A stretch of DNA of 62,623 bases from Bacteroidaceae bacterium (lineage in GTDB: Bacteria; Bacteroidota; Bacteroidia; Bacteroidales; Bacteroidaceae), in contig JAGBGU010000061.1 of assembly GCA_017935785.1 (NCBI GenBank), positions 1 through 62,623 of the forward strand. The letters run 5' to 3'. A program made the translations under genes and the position numbers. The notes beneath the pieces are model-generated. The model did not search any database, was not told where the DNA came from, and worked only from the letters and a program-made list of their open reading frames with translations. Within the stretch, counting starts at the first letter, position 1; each line of letters starts with the position of its first letter. Below are positions 8,031 through 17,810 of the stretch, piece by piece.

Positions 8031-8687
8031 ATGAAACGAAGCGAGATAAACGCCTATATTGACGAGGCCAAAACATTTTTTGCACAACATGGTTTCTATT
8101 TGCCCGAATGGATAGAGTGGACTCCCGAAATTTGGGCCACCAAAGGAGAGGAATGTACAGAAATCCGCCGCAACCAGCTTGGATGGGATGTTACAGACTT
8201 TTCTACGGATGATTTCGCCCATGTCGGACTTACGCTTGTCACTATCCGTAACGGCAATGTGAAATACGACAAAAAGGTATATTGCGAAAAGATAATGTAT
8301 GTGCGTGAAGGACAGATAACTCCCACCCATTTCCATTGGAAGAAGATGGAGGACATTATTCACCGCGGAGGCGGAGATTTCTGCATCAAACTTTGGAAGG
8401 CCGATGCAGATGAGAATCCCACACAAGAGCCCTGTGTGGTACAGATTGATGGTGTCACCACCGTCGTACCCGCCGGCGAGGTGCTCAGGCTGAAACCCGG
8501 ACAGAGCATTTGTTTTGAACCCTATATGTACCACCAGTTCTGGTCAGAGAACGGAGCCAGCATGATTGGTGAGGTGTCTACGGTAAACGATGATGTTAAT
8601 GACAATCGTTTTCTGGAGCCGCTGGGACGCTTCTCTGCCATTGATGAAGACGAGCCGGCACGTTATGTACTTTGCAACGAATATTGA
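8031..8687 (+). CDS. D-lyxose/D-mannose-type ketol isomerase (DUF1498 cupin)
   Basis: 218 aa, single cupin domain matching the D-lyxose isomerase family in length and motifs. The Mn-binding set is visible: H100 and H102 in THFHWKKMED, E107, and H168 in YMYHQF. Characterised members interconvert D-lyxose with D-xylulose and D-mannose with D-fructose. It closes a kinase-aldolase-isomerase block and is followed by a mannosidase operon segment. D-mannose released by the GH92 enzyme is thus one plausible substrate, and D-lyxose another. Confidence 0.85.
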   Translation: MKRSEINAYIDEAKTFFAQHGFYLPEWIEWTPEIWATKGEECTEIRRNQLGWDVTDFSTDDFAHVGLTLVTIRNGNVKYDKKVYCEKIMYVREGQITPTHFHWKKMEDIIHRGGGDFCIKLWKADADENPTQEPCVVQIDGVTTVVPAGEVLRLKPGQSICFEPYMYHQFWSENGASMIGEVSTVNDDVNDNRFLEPLGRFSAIDEDEPARYVLCNEY

Positions 8688-8705
8688 TACCAAAGTTCAA
8701 GGACC

Positions 8706-10373
8706 ATGTTTCTGACAGCCAGAAAGTATCTGCTCAGATGTGTCAGTCTGGGCTTTTCCCTGTTATCCTTTGCGCTTTTGTCAGAGGCGCAAAACATCAC
8801 CGGCCGCATTGTAGCCAACGGCAAACCGCTGAAGGGGGTGGTGGTCAGTGATGGTGTGGAAGTAACCACCACAGATGGGGATGGACATTATGAATTGCAG
8901 TCTGGAAAGGAAAACGGCTATGTCTTCTATAGTCTTCCCAGGGGATATGAACCCGCTTATTCCAGAGGCTTCCTGCCCCGTATATGGTCTCCCCTTAACA
9001 GTAAGGATGTCTCAGCTGATGAGGTGCACGACTTTGAACTGTCGCGCCTCAAAGGCTCTACGGACAAGTATGTGATGCTATTTGGAGCAGACGTCCATTT
9101 GGCCCGGCGTAACGATGACCTTAAACAGTTTGACGGATTCCTTTCTGCTTTGGAACGCGAGCGGGAAAGAGCGGGAAAGCGTGCCGTACATACCATGTTC
9201 TTGGGAGACATCTCATGGGATAATTACTGGACGTCCATGAAATTCGGTTTGCCAGAGCTGTTGGATTTTCTGGAGCAGAGCCGATATCCGGTTCCCATGT
9301 GGCCCGTAATGGGAAATCATGATCATGACCCTTCCATACCAGGCGGAACGCAGACCGATGCCTTGTCGGCCGGCATCTGGCGCAATGTGATGGGGCCCAA
9401 TTATTATTCCTTTAATTTGGGCCGTGTTCATTATGTGGTACTGGATGACATTGTTTATAAGAACGAGGATACTGGCGGCAAGTACAGAAAAGGAGTGGTG
9501 GGCAGCCGCAATTATGATGCAGTCCTTACCAACGAACAGCTTGATTGGTTGGAAAAAGACCTGGCAATGGTAAAGGACAAGAACGCGCCTTTGATTATAG
9601 CAGTGCACATTCCTGTGTGGAAGCTTGATTATATGACACTAAAGACCACAGCCCGTCTGAAGCAAGGAACTTCCGAACGTCTTGGTGACATCTTGCGTCC
9701 ATTCAAACAGGTACACATTGTCAGCGGACATGTTCATGTGAACTATACTGCCCGTCCCGAGGCTTATCCCAACATCATCGAGCACAACATCGCTGCCGTT
9801 TGTGCCACTTGGTGGAGAACCGGAAAGTTGAGCGGCCACCATGTAGGAAAGGACGGTTCGCCCGGCGGCTACTCACGTTGGGAAATTGACGGCAATCAGA
9901 TCCGTTTTGCCTATTGCTCTTTCGATAAGGGGGACAGCGACCAGATGCGTATTTATGACATGAATACGGTGGCGAAGGTGTACAGGGAAGACCCCTTCTT
10001 TGTGCAGATGATGAAGCAGAAGACCAGGCGGACGGATTACGGCTCACTGCCGGCCAATACGGTCATGGTCAATGTGTTTGCCTATGATACGGACTGGAAG
10101 GTGGAGATTCTTGAAGACGGCAAGCCCATACCTTATGAGCGTGTGGTGGATGAAGACCCATTACAGACACTGGCCATGGACTATGCCAAGTATCTCTCTG
10201 ACGGCAAGTTTGTTGAAACCGCAGCCGGCACAAAGACTTACCACCTCTTCCGTGCCCAGGCCACAACGGCAGACCGTCCCATTACCGTGCGTGTAACAGA
10301 CAGTTTCGGCCGCAAGTATGAACAGACCAGTCAGCGCCCCATTCCTTATGAATTAAATTCTTTATCAAAATGA
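8706..10373 (+). CDS. Secreted calcineurin-like phosphoesterase with N- and C-terminal MetallophosN/C domains
   Basis: 555 aa. A signal peptide (residues 1-28, cleavage near SEAQN) targets it to the periplasm or surface. A carboxypeptidase-regulatory-like beta domain spans about 30-115. The metallophosphoesterase core shows D129-x-H131 (GADVH), D168 (LGDISWD), the GNHDHD motif with N204/H205, AVHIP, and GHVHVN. A C-terminal beta domain follows from about residue 375. The three-domain layout is a recurring Bacteroidetes type. The stop overlaps the start of the GH92 mannosidase (ATGA), so it may strip phosphate from phosphorylated mannans before mannosidase action; that role is inference. Confidence 0.87.
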   Translation: MFLTARKYLLRCVSLGFSLLSFALLSEAQNITGRIVANGKPLKGVVVSDGVEVTTTDGDGHYELQSGKENGYVFYSLPRGYEPAYSRGFLPRIWSPLNSKDVSADEVHDFELSRLKGSTDKYVMLFGADVHLARRNDDLKQFDGFLSALERERERAGKRAVHTMFLGDISWDNYWTSMKFGLPELLDFLEQSRYPVPMWPVMGNHDHDPSIPGGTQTDALSAGIWRNVMGPNYYSFNLGRVHYVVLDDIVYKNEDTGGKYRKGVVGSRNYDAVLTNEQLDWLEKDLAMVKDKNAPLIIAVHIPVWKLDYMTLKTTARLKQGTSERLGDILRPFKQVHIVSGHVHVNYTARPEAYPNIIEHNIAAVCATWWRTGKLSGHHVGKDGSPGGYSRWEIDGNQIRFAYCSFDKGDSDQMRIYDMNTVAKVYREDPFFVQMMKQKTRRTDYGSLPANTVMVNVFAYDTDWKVEILEDGKPIPYERVVDEDPLQTLAMDYAKYLSDGKFVETAAGTKTYHLFRAQATTADRPITVRVTDSFGRKYEQTSQRPIPYELNSLSK

Positions 10374-12538
10374 AAATAAGTAAATCTCTTTTCTTATCAT
10401 GTGCCTTTCTGGCAGCGGCTAACGCATTTGCCGCTACAGACTACACAAAGTACGTGAATCCGCTTATCGGAACCGCAGCCACCGGCCATACGTTTCCCGG
10501 TGCCACGGTGCCGTTCGGCTTGGTTCAGGCAACTCCGGCAACTGGAGCTGTGGGCTGGGCCTATTGTGGCAATTACCAGTACAATGACAAACGTATCTGG
10601 GGATTTGTGCAGACGGCTGTCAACGGTACCGGATGTGTGGATTTGGGCAATATCCTTGTCATGCCCGTAACGGCCCGTAAGGACCGCAAGGACTACCACA
10701 GCGATTTCTCTCACAGCCGCGAGTACGCCACACCGGGTTATTATTGTGTATATCTTGACGAGACAGCCGTCCGTGCCGAAATGACCGCCACCCCTCATGT
10801 GGCATACCACCGCTACACATTTGACCGCACAGACTCGGCCGGCATCTACATTGACCTTCAGCACTCTCCCGTATGGTCGCAGGCGCAGTTCCACCAGCAT
10901 GTGTTGGAAAGCGATATTCAAGTGGGAGAACGCACGGTTACAGGCCACCTGCGCAATGCCGTATGGGTGGACAAGGATGTCTTCTTTGTGGCAGAGTTCA
11001 ATCGCCCCATCAAAAAGGTTACAACCGTTGCTCCCTTGACCGAAAAAGAACGGGGCGAGCGAAGGCTGCTCTCCTTTGACATGAAGCCCGGCGATCAGCT
11101 TGAGGTGAAGATTGCCATCTCATCGGCCACGGTAGAGGGTGCCCAACGGAACCTCAAGGCAGAGCTGCCCGACTGGAACTTCGAGGCCACACGACAGAAG
11201 GCCAAGGATACATGGAACAGCTATTTCTCACGCATACAAGTGGAGGGAACAGACGAGCAGAAGGCCAACTTCTATACCAGCTATTATCATGCGCTCATCC
11301 AACCCAACAACATTGCCGACGTGGATGGCATGTACCGTAACGCCAAGGGCGAGCTGGCCAAGGCAGAGGGTGGAACCTATTACAGCACCTTCTCTACCTG
11401 GGACACCTACAGAGCCTCGCATCCTTTCTACACCCTGGTGCTGCCCGAAATGGTAAATCCCTTCGTGCGCAGTATGCTCCTGCACCACAAGGCACTCGGA
11501 TATCTGCCCATCTGGACATTGTGGGGCAAGGACAACCACTGTATGATTGGCAACCACAGCGTGCCCATTGTGGCAGAAGCCTATGCCAAGGGATTCCGCG
11601 GCTTCGACGCGGAAGAGGCATGGCAGGCGGTCAAGCAGACGCAGACCATCTCGCACCAGCCAAAGTCAGATTGGGAAACCTATACCAAGTATGGCTATTT
11701 CCCCACGGACGTGATGAAGCATGAGAGCGTGAGCATGACGCTCGAATGCGTTTATGACGACTATGCCGCATACGCCATGGCCAAACAGATGGGAAAGAAG
11801 GAAGACGAGGCCTACTTTGCCAAGCGTGCCAACTATTACAAGAACCTCTTCGACAAGCGCATCGGTTTCATGCGCCCCCGCAAGAGCGACGGCAAATGGC
11901 TCGATCCCTTCAACCCCAGCGCAATGGGCGGCGCCAAGGATGGCGGAATGGATTACACCGAAGGCAATGCATGGCAGTATACCTGGCACGTACAGCATGA
12001 TGTGCCCGGCCTCATCAAGCTTTTCGGAGGCAAGAAGAAGTTCTTCAACAAACTTGATTCGCTCTTCACCGTCCCCTTGGTCAGCACCGTAAGCGATGTG
12101 AGCGGACTCATCGGCCAGTATGCGCACGGAAATGAGCCGAGCCACCATGTTGTATACTTCTATACCATGGCAGGACGTCCCGAACGTACGGCAGAACTTG
12201 TGCGCGAAATCTTCGACACCCAGTATCTGCCCAAGCCCGACGGACTGTGCGGCAACGACGACTGCGGACAGATGTCGGCCTGGTATATGTTCTCCGCCAT
12301 GGGATTCTATCCAGTGGATCCCGTCAGTGCCAAGTATGTCTTCGGTGCGCCCCAGCTTCCCTCCATCACCCTCAATCTTCCCGACGGAAAGACATTCACC
12401 GTGGTGGCGGAGAATCTGAGCAAAGAGAACCTCTATGTGGACAAGATTTATCTCAACGGAAAAGAATACAAAAAGAACTACATCACCCACCAAGACATTG
12501 TGAACGGCGGCAAGCTGGTGTTCAATATGAGACCCTGA
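10370..12538 (+). CDS. GH92 alpha-mannosidase, secreted
   Basis: 722 aa, with a signal peptide cut near residue 21 (ANAFAATDY). GH92 enzymes are Ca-dependent inverting exo-alpha-mannosidases, often alpha-1,2 specific. Landmarks: YVNPLIGT at the mature N-terminus, SHPFYTLVLPEMVN, LPIWTLWGKDNHCMIGNHS in the catalytic lobe, and GNDDCGQMSAWYMFSAMGFY at about 628-647. The length is usual for the family. Translation is coupled to the phosphoesterase by a 4-base overlap. It is the last gene of the run, followed by a terminator-like hairpin 31 bases after the stop. Confidence 0.93.
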   Translation: MKISKSLFLSCAFLAAANAFAATDYTKYVNPLIGTAATGHTFPGATVPFGLVQATPATGAVGWAYCGNYQYNDKRIWGFVQTAVNGTGCVDLGNILVMPVTARKDRKDYHSDFSHSREYATPGYYCVYLDETAVRAEMTATPHVAYHRYTFDRTDSAGIYIDLQHSPVWSQAQFHQHVLESDIQVGERTVTGHLRNAVWVDKDVFFVAEFNRPIKKVTTVAPLTEKERGERRLLSFDMKPGDQLEVKIAISSATVEGAQRNLKAELPDWNFEATRQKAKDTWNSYFSRIQVEGTDEQKANFYTSYYHALIQPNNIADVDGMYRNAKGELAKAEGGTYYSTFSTWDTYRASHPFYTLVLPEMVNPFVRSMLLHHKALGYLPIWTLWGKDNHCMIGNHSVPIVAEAYAKGFRGFDAEEAWQAVKQTQTISHQPKSDWETYTKYGYFPTDVMKHESVSMTLECVYDDYAAYAMAKQMGKKEDEAYFAKRANYYKNLFDKRIGFMRPRKSDGKWLDPFNPSAMGGAKDGGMDYTEGNAWQYTWHVQHDVPGLIKLFGGKKKFFNKLDSLFTVPLVSTVSDVSGLIGQYAHGNEPSHHVVYFYTMAGRPERTAELVREIFDTQYLPKPDGLCGNDDCGQMSAWYMFSAMGFYPVDPVSAKYVFGAPQLPSITLNLPDGKTFTVVAENLSKENLYVDKIYLNGKEYKKNYITHQDIVNGGKLVFNMRP

Positions 12539-12569
12539 TTCCGTCAGCATACAGAATCATATCCTCCAG

Positions 12570-12605
12570 TTTGGGGCAAGGTGCAACGCTGCATCTTGCC
12601 CCAAA
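12570..12605 (+). terminator. Terminator-like hairpin after the mannosidase
   Basis: TTTGGGGCAAG (12570-12580) and CTTGCCCCAAA (12595-12605) form a perfect 11-bp stem. The loop and right arm (GCTGCATCTTGCCC) match the unit of the tandem array that starts 20 bases later. Confidence 0.6.
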
Positions 12606-12624
12606 CTTTAGTTTAGATGAAGGT

Positions 12625-13061
12625 GCAGCGCTGCATCCTGCCCGAAAATGTCTTTTCAACCTTCACGCAGCGCTGCACCTTGCCCGAAAATGTCTTTTCA
12701 ACCTTCACGCAGCGCTGCACCTTGCCCGAAAATGTCTTTTCAACCCTCACGCAGCCCTGCATCCTGCCCGAAAATGTCTTTTCAACCCTCACGCAGCCCT
12801 GCACCTTGCCCGAAATTGTCTTTTCAACCTTCTCGCAGCGCTGCACCTTGCCCGAAATTGTCTTTTCAACCCTCACGCAGCGCTGCACCTTGCCCGAAAA
12901 TGTCTTTTCAACCTTCTCGCAGCCCTGCACTATGCCCGAAATTGTCTTTTCGACCTTCTCGCAGCCCTGCATCTTGCCCGAAATTGTCTTTTCGACCTTC
13001 TCGCAGCCCTGCACCTTGCCCGAAATTGTCTTTTCAACCTTCATGCAGCGCTGCACCTTGC
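12625..13061. repeat. 42-bp minisatellite, 10 full units plus a partial one
   Basis: Ten contiguous 42-bp units fill 12625-13044, and an eleventh breaks off near 13061. Each unit carries GCAGCGCTGC (or GCAGCCCTGC), then ACCTTGCCCGAAAA/TTGTC and TTTTCAACCTTCAC. Differences are confined to a few positions. The unit length is a multiple of three, so all six frames stay mostly open; the resulting frames on both strands are not taken as genes. There are no unique spacers, so it is not a CRISPR array. It fills the gap between convergent genes. Confidence 0.95.
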
Positions 13062-13152
13062 AAAGTCAATGCTTTCCGTTGTCAATGTAATGGCATCAAA
13101 AAAGCCAGATACATTTTGTACCTGGCTTTCTCTATACATTTGCTAATAGAAG

Positions 13153-15663
13153 TTACATCTTGAACGGTGAAGACTTGACAAAGATGCGGTAGTCCTTGAT
13201 GGCTTCGGGGGCGCCTTCTTCCATTCGGGGGATGAGGTGGAAACCGGTGATGGTCTGTTCCTTCTGGAGGTCTATGACAAGGTGGTGGGGGAAGGGCACG
13301 CCCTTGTTGGTGCTCCAATAGGTGCTTTCCTGCTGGTCGAATGCCTTGGTGCCGTTCTTGTTGCCGGTGACGACATCCTCGTCATCGGCATAGGACACGG
13401 TCCAGGAATCGCGGGGGATGGATTTGCCATCGGCATCCCTCAGATAGATTTCGGCAATGCAGCAGTATTCGCGGTTCCAATGGCTGTTGAGCGCCTCGAT
13501 GCAGAAATAGCGTCCGGTTACGGGCTTGTCGAACTTGACAAACTTCAGTCCGTTGCCTGGCTCCAGGGTACCCGTCATGACGGGTTTCTCTTGGCTGAGG
13601 TCGAGCGTCTGTCCTTTCTTCCGATGGGTGGGCGGCATCTCAATCTGCAGTTTGTTCAGTTCGGGAACGTCCTGTCCCCAGACTACGGTTTCCTCCGGTC
13701 CGGTAATGTCGAGTACGATGATTTCGTTCTCGCCTTTCTTCAGCCAGCAGCCGGGCACATAGAGTGTCTGTTGCGGACCTATGCTCCAGATGCGTCCCAT
13801 GGCATGTCCGTTCACCCATACCTGGCCCTTGCCCCAGGTTTCGAAGTTGAGGAAGGTGTCGCCCGTTTTCTTCAGGTTGAAGTAGCCGCGATAGTATCCT
13901 CTGCCGAACACCAGGTCTTCGCTCTTTCGGGCAAAGCGATTGCTGCGGCCTACTACCGTTCGGTTCAGTTCCTTCTGCGTGGTGGGCTTCTTTTTCTGCT
14001 GTTCAAGGGCGTGGATGGCGGTTTCGTAGTCGTCGGCGATGGGCCAGCAATCCCAACGGTTGGGGGTGAAGGTAATCTTCGTTTCGTCTATGCCGCCAAG
14101 ATGGGAGTGCATGGTTGCATTGATGACGGGCTGCCCGATGAGTCCCTTGTAGTCCTTTATGGCGCGGCCGAAGTTGATGCGCCCCATGCCCTCGACCAGA
14201 ATCTGCAGCTCCTGTCCGGCTTCGATATAGGGCAGCTCCACAGTGGTTTCGTTCTTGCTGCGGTCTGTCTTGCCAATGTACTTGCCGTCAATGAAGACTT
14301 GTGCATAGTCGTGGGCATTGAGGGTGAGCCAGGCCTTGCATGAGATTTTGTCGCCATCAGGTTTGCCAATTTCGGGCAGTCGGGTGGAGTAGAGTATCAT
14401 GCCCCATCCCAGATTCATGTCCTCGAACGTGAAGGGCGTGCCCATGGCAACGGTCTTGATTTTGTTTTTGAAGATAGATTCGTGGTCAATGACGTTGTAG
14501 ATGGGCGCAAATTCCTTAACCTCAAAGCGTGGTACGGTGATGATGGGCATGGGTGCCTTGGGTACGGCCGGCAGCTTCTTGTCGCTGTACTTCTGCATCA
14601 TCTTGCGCAGTTCGTGGTATTTGGGTGTGGCATGGCCGTATTCGTTGATGGGGGCGTCATAGTCATAACTGGTTACGTCCGGTGCAAAGCCGGGGCTGTT
14701 GGCGCCCGCCCAATGGCCGAAGGAGGTTCCGCCGTGGGTCATGTAGAGCGAGAAGCTGATGCCTTTGGACAGCATTTCGTCCATGCCGTCCACCATATCC
14801 TTGGCCGGACGCGTCTCGTGCCGTGCGCCCCATTTGTCGAACCATCCGCTCCAGAATTCCGAGCACATCTTGGGTGCGTCGGGACGGAGTTCGCCCAAAC
14901 GGCGGAACTGCTGGTCGATGTTGGCTCCGGTGCCGAAGTTCATTGTCCAGGTGAGGTCATCAAGGGCGTTCTGCTCAAAGTTGGAGTTCCAGTCGCACTG
15001 GAAGAGGGCCACCTTGTCAAAACCGCTCTCGCGGATGATGTCACGAATCTCGCTTACATATTTCTTGTCCGTACCGTAGGAACCGTATTCGTTCTCCACC
15101 TGCACCATGATGATGGGACCGCCGTTCTGTATGGTCAGCGGAGCCAGTTGCTTGCCCACCTCCTTCTCGAACAGACGGACGCGCTCCATGAAGTATGGGT
15201 CAGACTCGCGCAGGCGGATGTCCTTCTTCTTTAGCAGCCACCAGGGCAGTCCGCCCATTTCCCATTCGGCACAGACATAGGGCCCGGGACGTACGATGAC
15301 GTACATTCCGTTCTTCTGTACCAGACGGCAGAATTCGGCCACATCGGCATTGCCGGTAAAGTCGTACTGGCCCTCCTTTTGTTCATGGAAATTCCAAAAG
15401 ACATAAAGGCAGACGGTGTTCATGCCCAGCGCCTTGCACATCTTTATGCGGTGTTCCCAGTAGGGGCGTGGAATACGGGGATAGTGCAGCTCGGCTGCCT
15501 TCACTACAAATGGCTCTCCGTTCAGGAGGAACGTGCCTTTTCCGGCTTCAAAAGTGCCGGCTTCCTGTGCGGTTGCCGTCGCAGGAGAAAATACGCCCAG
15601 ACAGAGCGCGGCAAGCAGGGCGCATGCAGCCTTGAAACGCTTGTTAAAATTGTGTAAATGCAT
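13153..15663 (-). CDS. GH35 beta-galactosidase, secreted
   Basis: 836 aa with a signal peptide (about residues 1-32). The GH35 barrel occupies about 40-370: acid/base E192 in QVENEYGSYG and nucleophile E269 in CSEFWSGWFD. Beta-sandwich domains follow (WVNGHAMGRIW around 600). A C-terminal F5/8-type carbohydrate-binding-like domain covers the last 130 residues (STYWSTNKGVPFPHHLVIDL). It should remove terminal beta-galactose from glycans outside the cytoplasm. It is transcribed towards the minisatellite, with no obvious operon partner. Confidence 0.93.
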   Translation of the reverse strand: MHLHNFNKRFKAACALLAALCLGVFSPATATAQEAGTFEAGKGTFLLNGEPFVVKAAELHYPRIPRPYWEHRIKMCKALGMNTVCLYVFWNFHEQKEGQYDFTGNADVAEFCRLVQKNGMYVIVRPGPYVCAEWEMGGLPWWLLKKKDIRLRESDPYFMERVRLFEKEVGKQLAPLTIQNGGPIIMVQVENEYGSYGTDKKYVSEIRDIIRESGFDKVALFQCDWNSNFEQNALDDLTWTMNFGTGANIDQQFRRLGELRPDAPKMCSEFWSGWFDKWGARHETRPAKDMVDGMDEMLSKGISFSLYMTHGGTSFGHWAGANSPGFAPDVTSYDYDAPINEYGHATPKYHELRKMMQKYSDKKLPAVPKAPMPIITVPRFEVKEFAPIYNVIDHESIFKNKIKTVAMGTPFTFEDMNLGWGMILYSTRLPEIGKPDGDKISCKAWLTLNAHDYAQVFIDGKYIGKTDRSKNETTVELPYIEAGQELQILVEGMGRINFGRAIKDYKGLIGQPVINATMHSHLGGIDETKITFTPNRWDCWPIADDYETAIHALEQQKKKPTTQKELNRTVVGRSNRFARKSEDLVFGRGYYRGYFNLKKTGDTFLNFETWGKGQVWVNGHAMGRIWSIGPQQTLYVPGCWLKKGENEIIVLDITGPEETVVWGQDVPELNKLQIEMPPTHRKKGQTLDLSQEKPVMTGTLEPGNGLKFVKFDKPVTGRYFCIEALNSHWNREYCCIAEIYLRDADGKSIPRDSWTVSYADDEDVVTGNKNGTKAFDQQESTYWSTNKGVPFPHHLVIDLQKEQTITGFHLIPRMEEGAPEAIKDYRIFVKSSPFKM

Positions 15664-15753
15664 AGTACGTTATTAGAGTTTGTTTTGCTTGGTGAATTGA
15701 TTTCTTTTAGGCAAAATTATGGATAAATAATAGGACAGGCAAAGAAAAATGTG

Positions 15754-15761
15754 TAATTTTG
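15754..15761 (+). promoter_or_regulatory. Probable -7 element for the ABC-F gene
   Basis: TAATTTTG matches TAnnTTTG, 42 bases before the GTG start. No clear -33 TTTG lies at the usual distance, so this is a partial match. Confidence 0.4.
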
Positions 15762-15803
15762 CATCCATAACCAAATTTTAGCATTAACAAAGCCTCATTT
15801 ACA

Positions 15804-17792
15804 GTGATATCAATAGAGAATCTGAGTGTTGAATTCAGTGCGAGACCGCTTTTTGCCAATGTCAGTTTTCTGGTGGGCGACAAGGACCGCATTGCGCTTG
15901 TCGGGAAGAACGGAGCCGGAAAGAGTACGCTGCTGAAAATCATGGCCGGGCTGCAGCAGCCTACAGAGGGCAATGCCGTAGTGCCCCGCGGTACAACGGT
16001 GGCGTATCTGCCCCAGGTTATGGTGCTTTCAGACGGGCTTACCGTCAGAGAAGAGACCGAAAAGGCCTTTGCACAACTGCACCAGGCGGAAAAGGATATA
16101 AAGGAAATGGAACGCCAGCTGGCGGAACGGACCGACTATGAAAGCGAATCCTACATCCAGCTGGTAGAGCGCTTTTCGCACGAGAGCGAGCGGTTCCAGA
16201 TGATGGGCGGACTCAACTATCAGGCCGAACTGGAACGCACGCTGCAGGGACTGGGTTTCAGAAGAGAAGACTTTGAACGCCCTACCAGCGAATTCAGCGG
16301 AGGATGGCGAATGCGTATAGAACTGGCCAAATTGCTGCTCCAGCGCCCTGATGTACTATTGCTGGACGAGCCCACCAACCACCTTGACATAGAAAGTATC
16401 CAATGGCTGGAACAGTTCCTTGTAAGCAGCGGAAACGCAGTGGTGCTGGTCAGCCACGACCGTGCCTTTATAAATAATGTAACCACCCGTACCCTGGAGA
16501 TATCTTGCGGCAGGCTTTATGACTATAAGGTAAAGTATGACGAATATGTAAAACTGCGGGCGGAACGGCGCGAGCAGCAGCTCCGTGCCTACGAGAACCA
16601 GCAGAAGGAGATAGCCGACATCCGCGCTTTTGTAGACCGTTTCCGCTATCAGGCCACAAAGGCCATTCAGGTGCAGAGCCGTCTGAAACAGCTTGAGCGC
16701 ATGATACCCATTGAGGTGGACGAGGTGGACAACAGCGCCCTCCATCTGAAGTTTGTCTGCAGTATGCGTAGCGGAGACTATCCGGTCATTTGCGAGGATT
16801 TGTCCAAGAATTATGGCGAGCATAATGTGTTCCACAACGTAAACCTTACCATTCACCGAGGCGAGAAGGTGGCTTTTGTGGGACGCAACGGAGAGGGTAA
16901 GTCCACTCTCGTTAAATGTATCCAGGGCGAAATACCGTTCGAGGGAACTCTTCGTGTGGGCCATAATGTGCAGATAGGCTATTTTGCCCAGAACCAGGCA
17001 CAGTTGCTCGACGGCGAACTTACCGTCTTCGATACCATAGACAGGGTGGCCAAAGGAGACATCCGATTGAAAATCCGCGACATCCTGGGCGCCTTCATGT
17101 TTGGCGGAGAGGCATCGGACAAGAAGGTGAAGTTCCTTTCCGGAGGCGAACGTACCCGTCTGGCCATGATACGCCTGTTGCTGGAACCCGTGAACTGTCT
17201 GATTCTGGACGAGCCCACCAACCATTTGGATATGCGTTCAAAGGATGTGTTGAAAGCCGCCATCCGCGACTTCGACGGCACCGTTATCGTGGTGAGCCAC
17301 GACCGGGAATTCCTAGACGGGCTGGTGACCAAGGTATATGAGTTCGGTGGCGGGCAGGTACGCGAACATCTTGGCGGCATTTACGACTTTTTGCAGAAGA
17401 AGCAGATTGACAGTCTGAACGACTTGCAGAAAAGCCCCGCCATAACATCCTTCCCAGGCGACCCGAATGCACTCTCTCGCGAGGGAAAAAATATTTCCTC
17501 GGGAGGAAAAAAAGATTCCCCCGCCAAGACCGAGGCCAGACGTTCATACGAAGAGCAGAAGGAATTCAACAAGAAACTGCGCAAAATAGAACGCAGGGTG
17601 GAGGAGTGCGAAAAGGAAATAGAACAGACAGAATCGGCCATCGCCATTGTGGAGAGCCAAATGGCCACGCCCGAAGGCGCTTCCGATATGAACCTGTACG
17701 ACAAATACCAGAAACTGAAGCAGCAACTGGACCGTGCCATGGAGGAATGGGACCAGGCCTCTACAGAACTGGACGAATTGAGAAATACATGA
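15804..17792 (+). CDS. ABC-F family ATPase
   Basis: 662 aa, soluble, with two ABC domains and no membrane segment. ABC-F proteins act on the ribosome (translation factors or antibiotic protection). The start is GTG 15804 (MISIENLSVEF). Walker A boxes are GKNGAGKS (34-41) and GRNGEGKS (about 358). Signatures SGGWRMRIELAK and LSGGERTRLAMIR are each followed by LLDEPTNHLD or LILDEPTNHLD. The C-terminal region is a charged coiled coil (about 580-662). A low-complexity linker (residues about 553-573, SREGKNISSGGKK) corresponds to an AT-rich near-palindrome at 17476-17520 that looks inserted in frame. The precise subfamily is uncertain. Confidence 0.92.
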   Translation: MISIENLSVEFSARPLFANVSFLVGDKDRIALVGKNGAGKSTLLKIMAGLQQPTEGNAVVPRGTTVAYLPQVMVLSDGLTVREETEKAFAQLHQAEKDIKEMERQLAERTDYESESYIQLVERFSHESERFQMMGGLNYQAELERTLQGLGFRREDFERPTSEFSGGWRMRIELAKLLLQRPDVLLLDEPTNHLDIESIQWLEQFLVSSGNAVVLVSHDRAFINNVTTRTLEISCGRLYDYKVKYDEYVKLRAERREQQLRAYENQQKEIADIRAFVDRFRYQATKAIQVQSRLKQLERMIPIEVDEVDNSALHLKFVCSMRSGDYPVICEDLSKNYGEHNVFHNVNLTIHRGEKVAFVGRNGEGKSTLVKCIQGEIPFEGTLRVGHNVQIGYFAQNQAQLLDGELTVFDTIDRVAKGDIRLKIRDILGAFMFGGEASDKKVKFLSGGERTRLAMIRLLLEPVNCLILDEPTNHLDMRSKDVLKAAIRDFDGTVIVVSHDREFLDGLVTKVYEFGGGQVREHLGGIYDFLQKKQIDSLNDLQKSPAITSFPGDPNALSREGKNISSGGKKDSPAKTEARRSYEEQKEFNKKLRKIERRVEECEKEIEQTESAIAIVESQMATPEGASDMNLYDKYQKLKQQLDRAMEEWDQASTELDELRNT

Positions 17793-17810
17793 ATAAAAAA
17801 ATATTAAACG

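Noticed and set aside
12625..13061. CRISPR array
   Set aside because: Units are contiguous with no unique spacers, and no cas genes are present.
12613..13163. Several long open frames on both strands (147-299 codons) across the tandem array
   Set aside because: The 42-bp unit is a multiple of three and lacks stops in most frames, so these frames are a by-product. They encode simple repeats, have no start context and overlap one another.
13237..14343. 368-codon rightward frame opposite the GH35 gene
   Set aside because: It lies antisense to a clear GH35 enzyme with conserved active-site residues and has no domain of its own.
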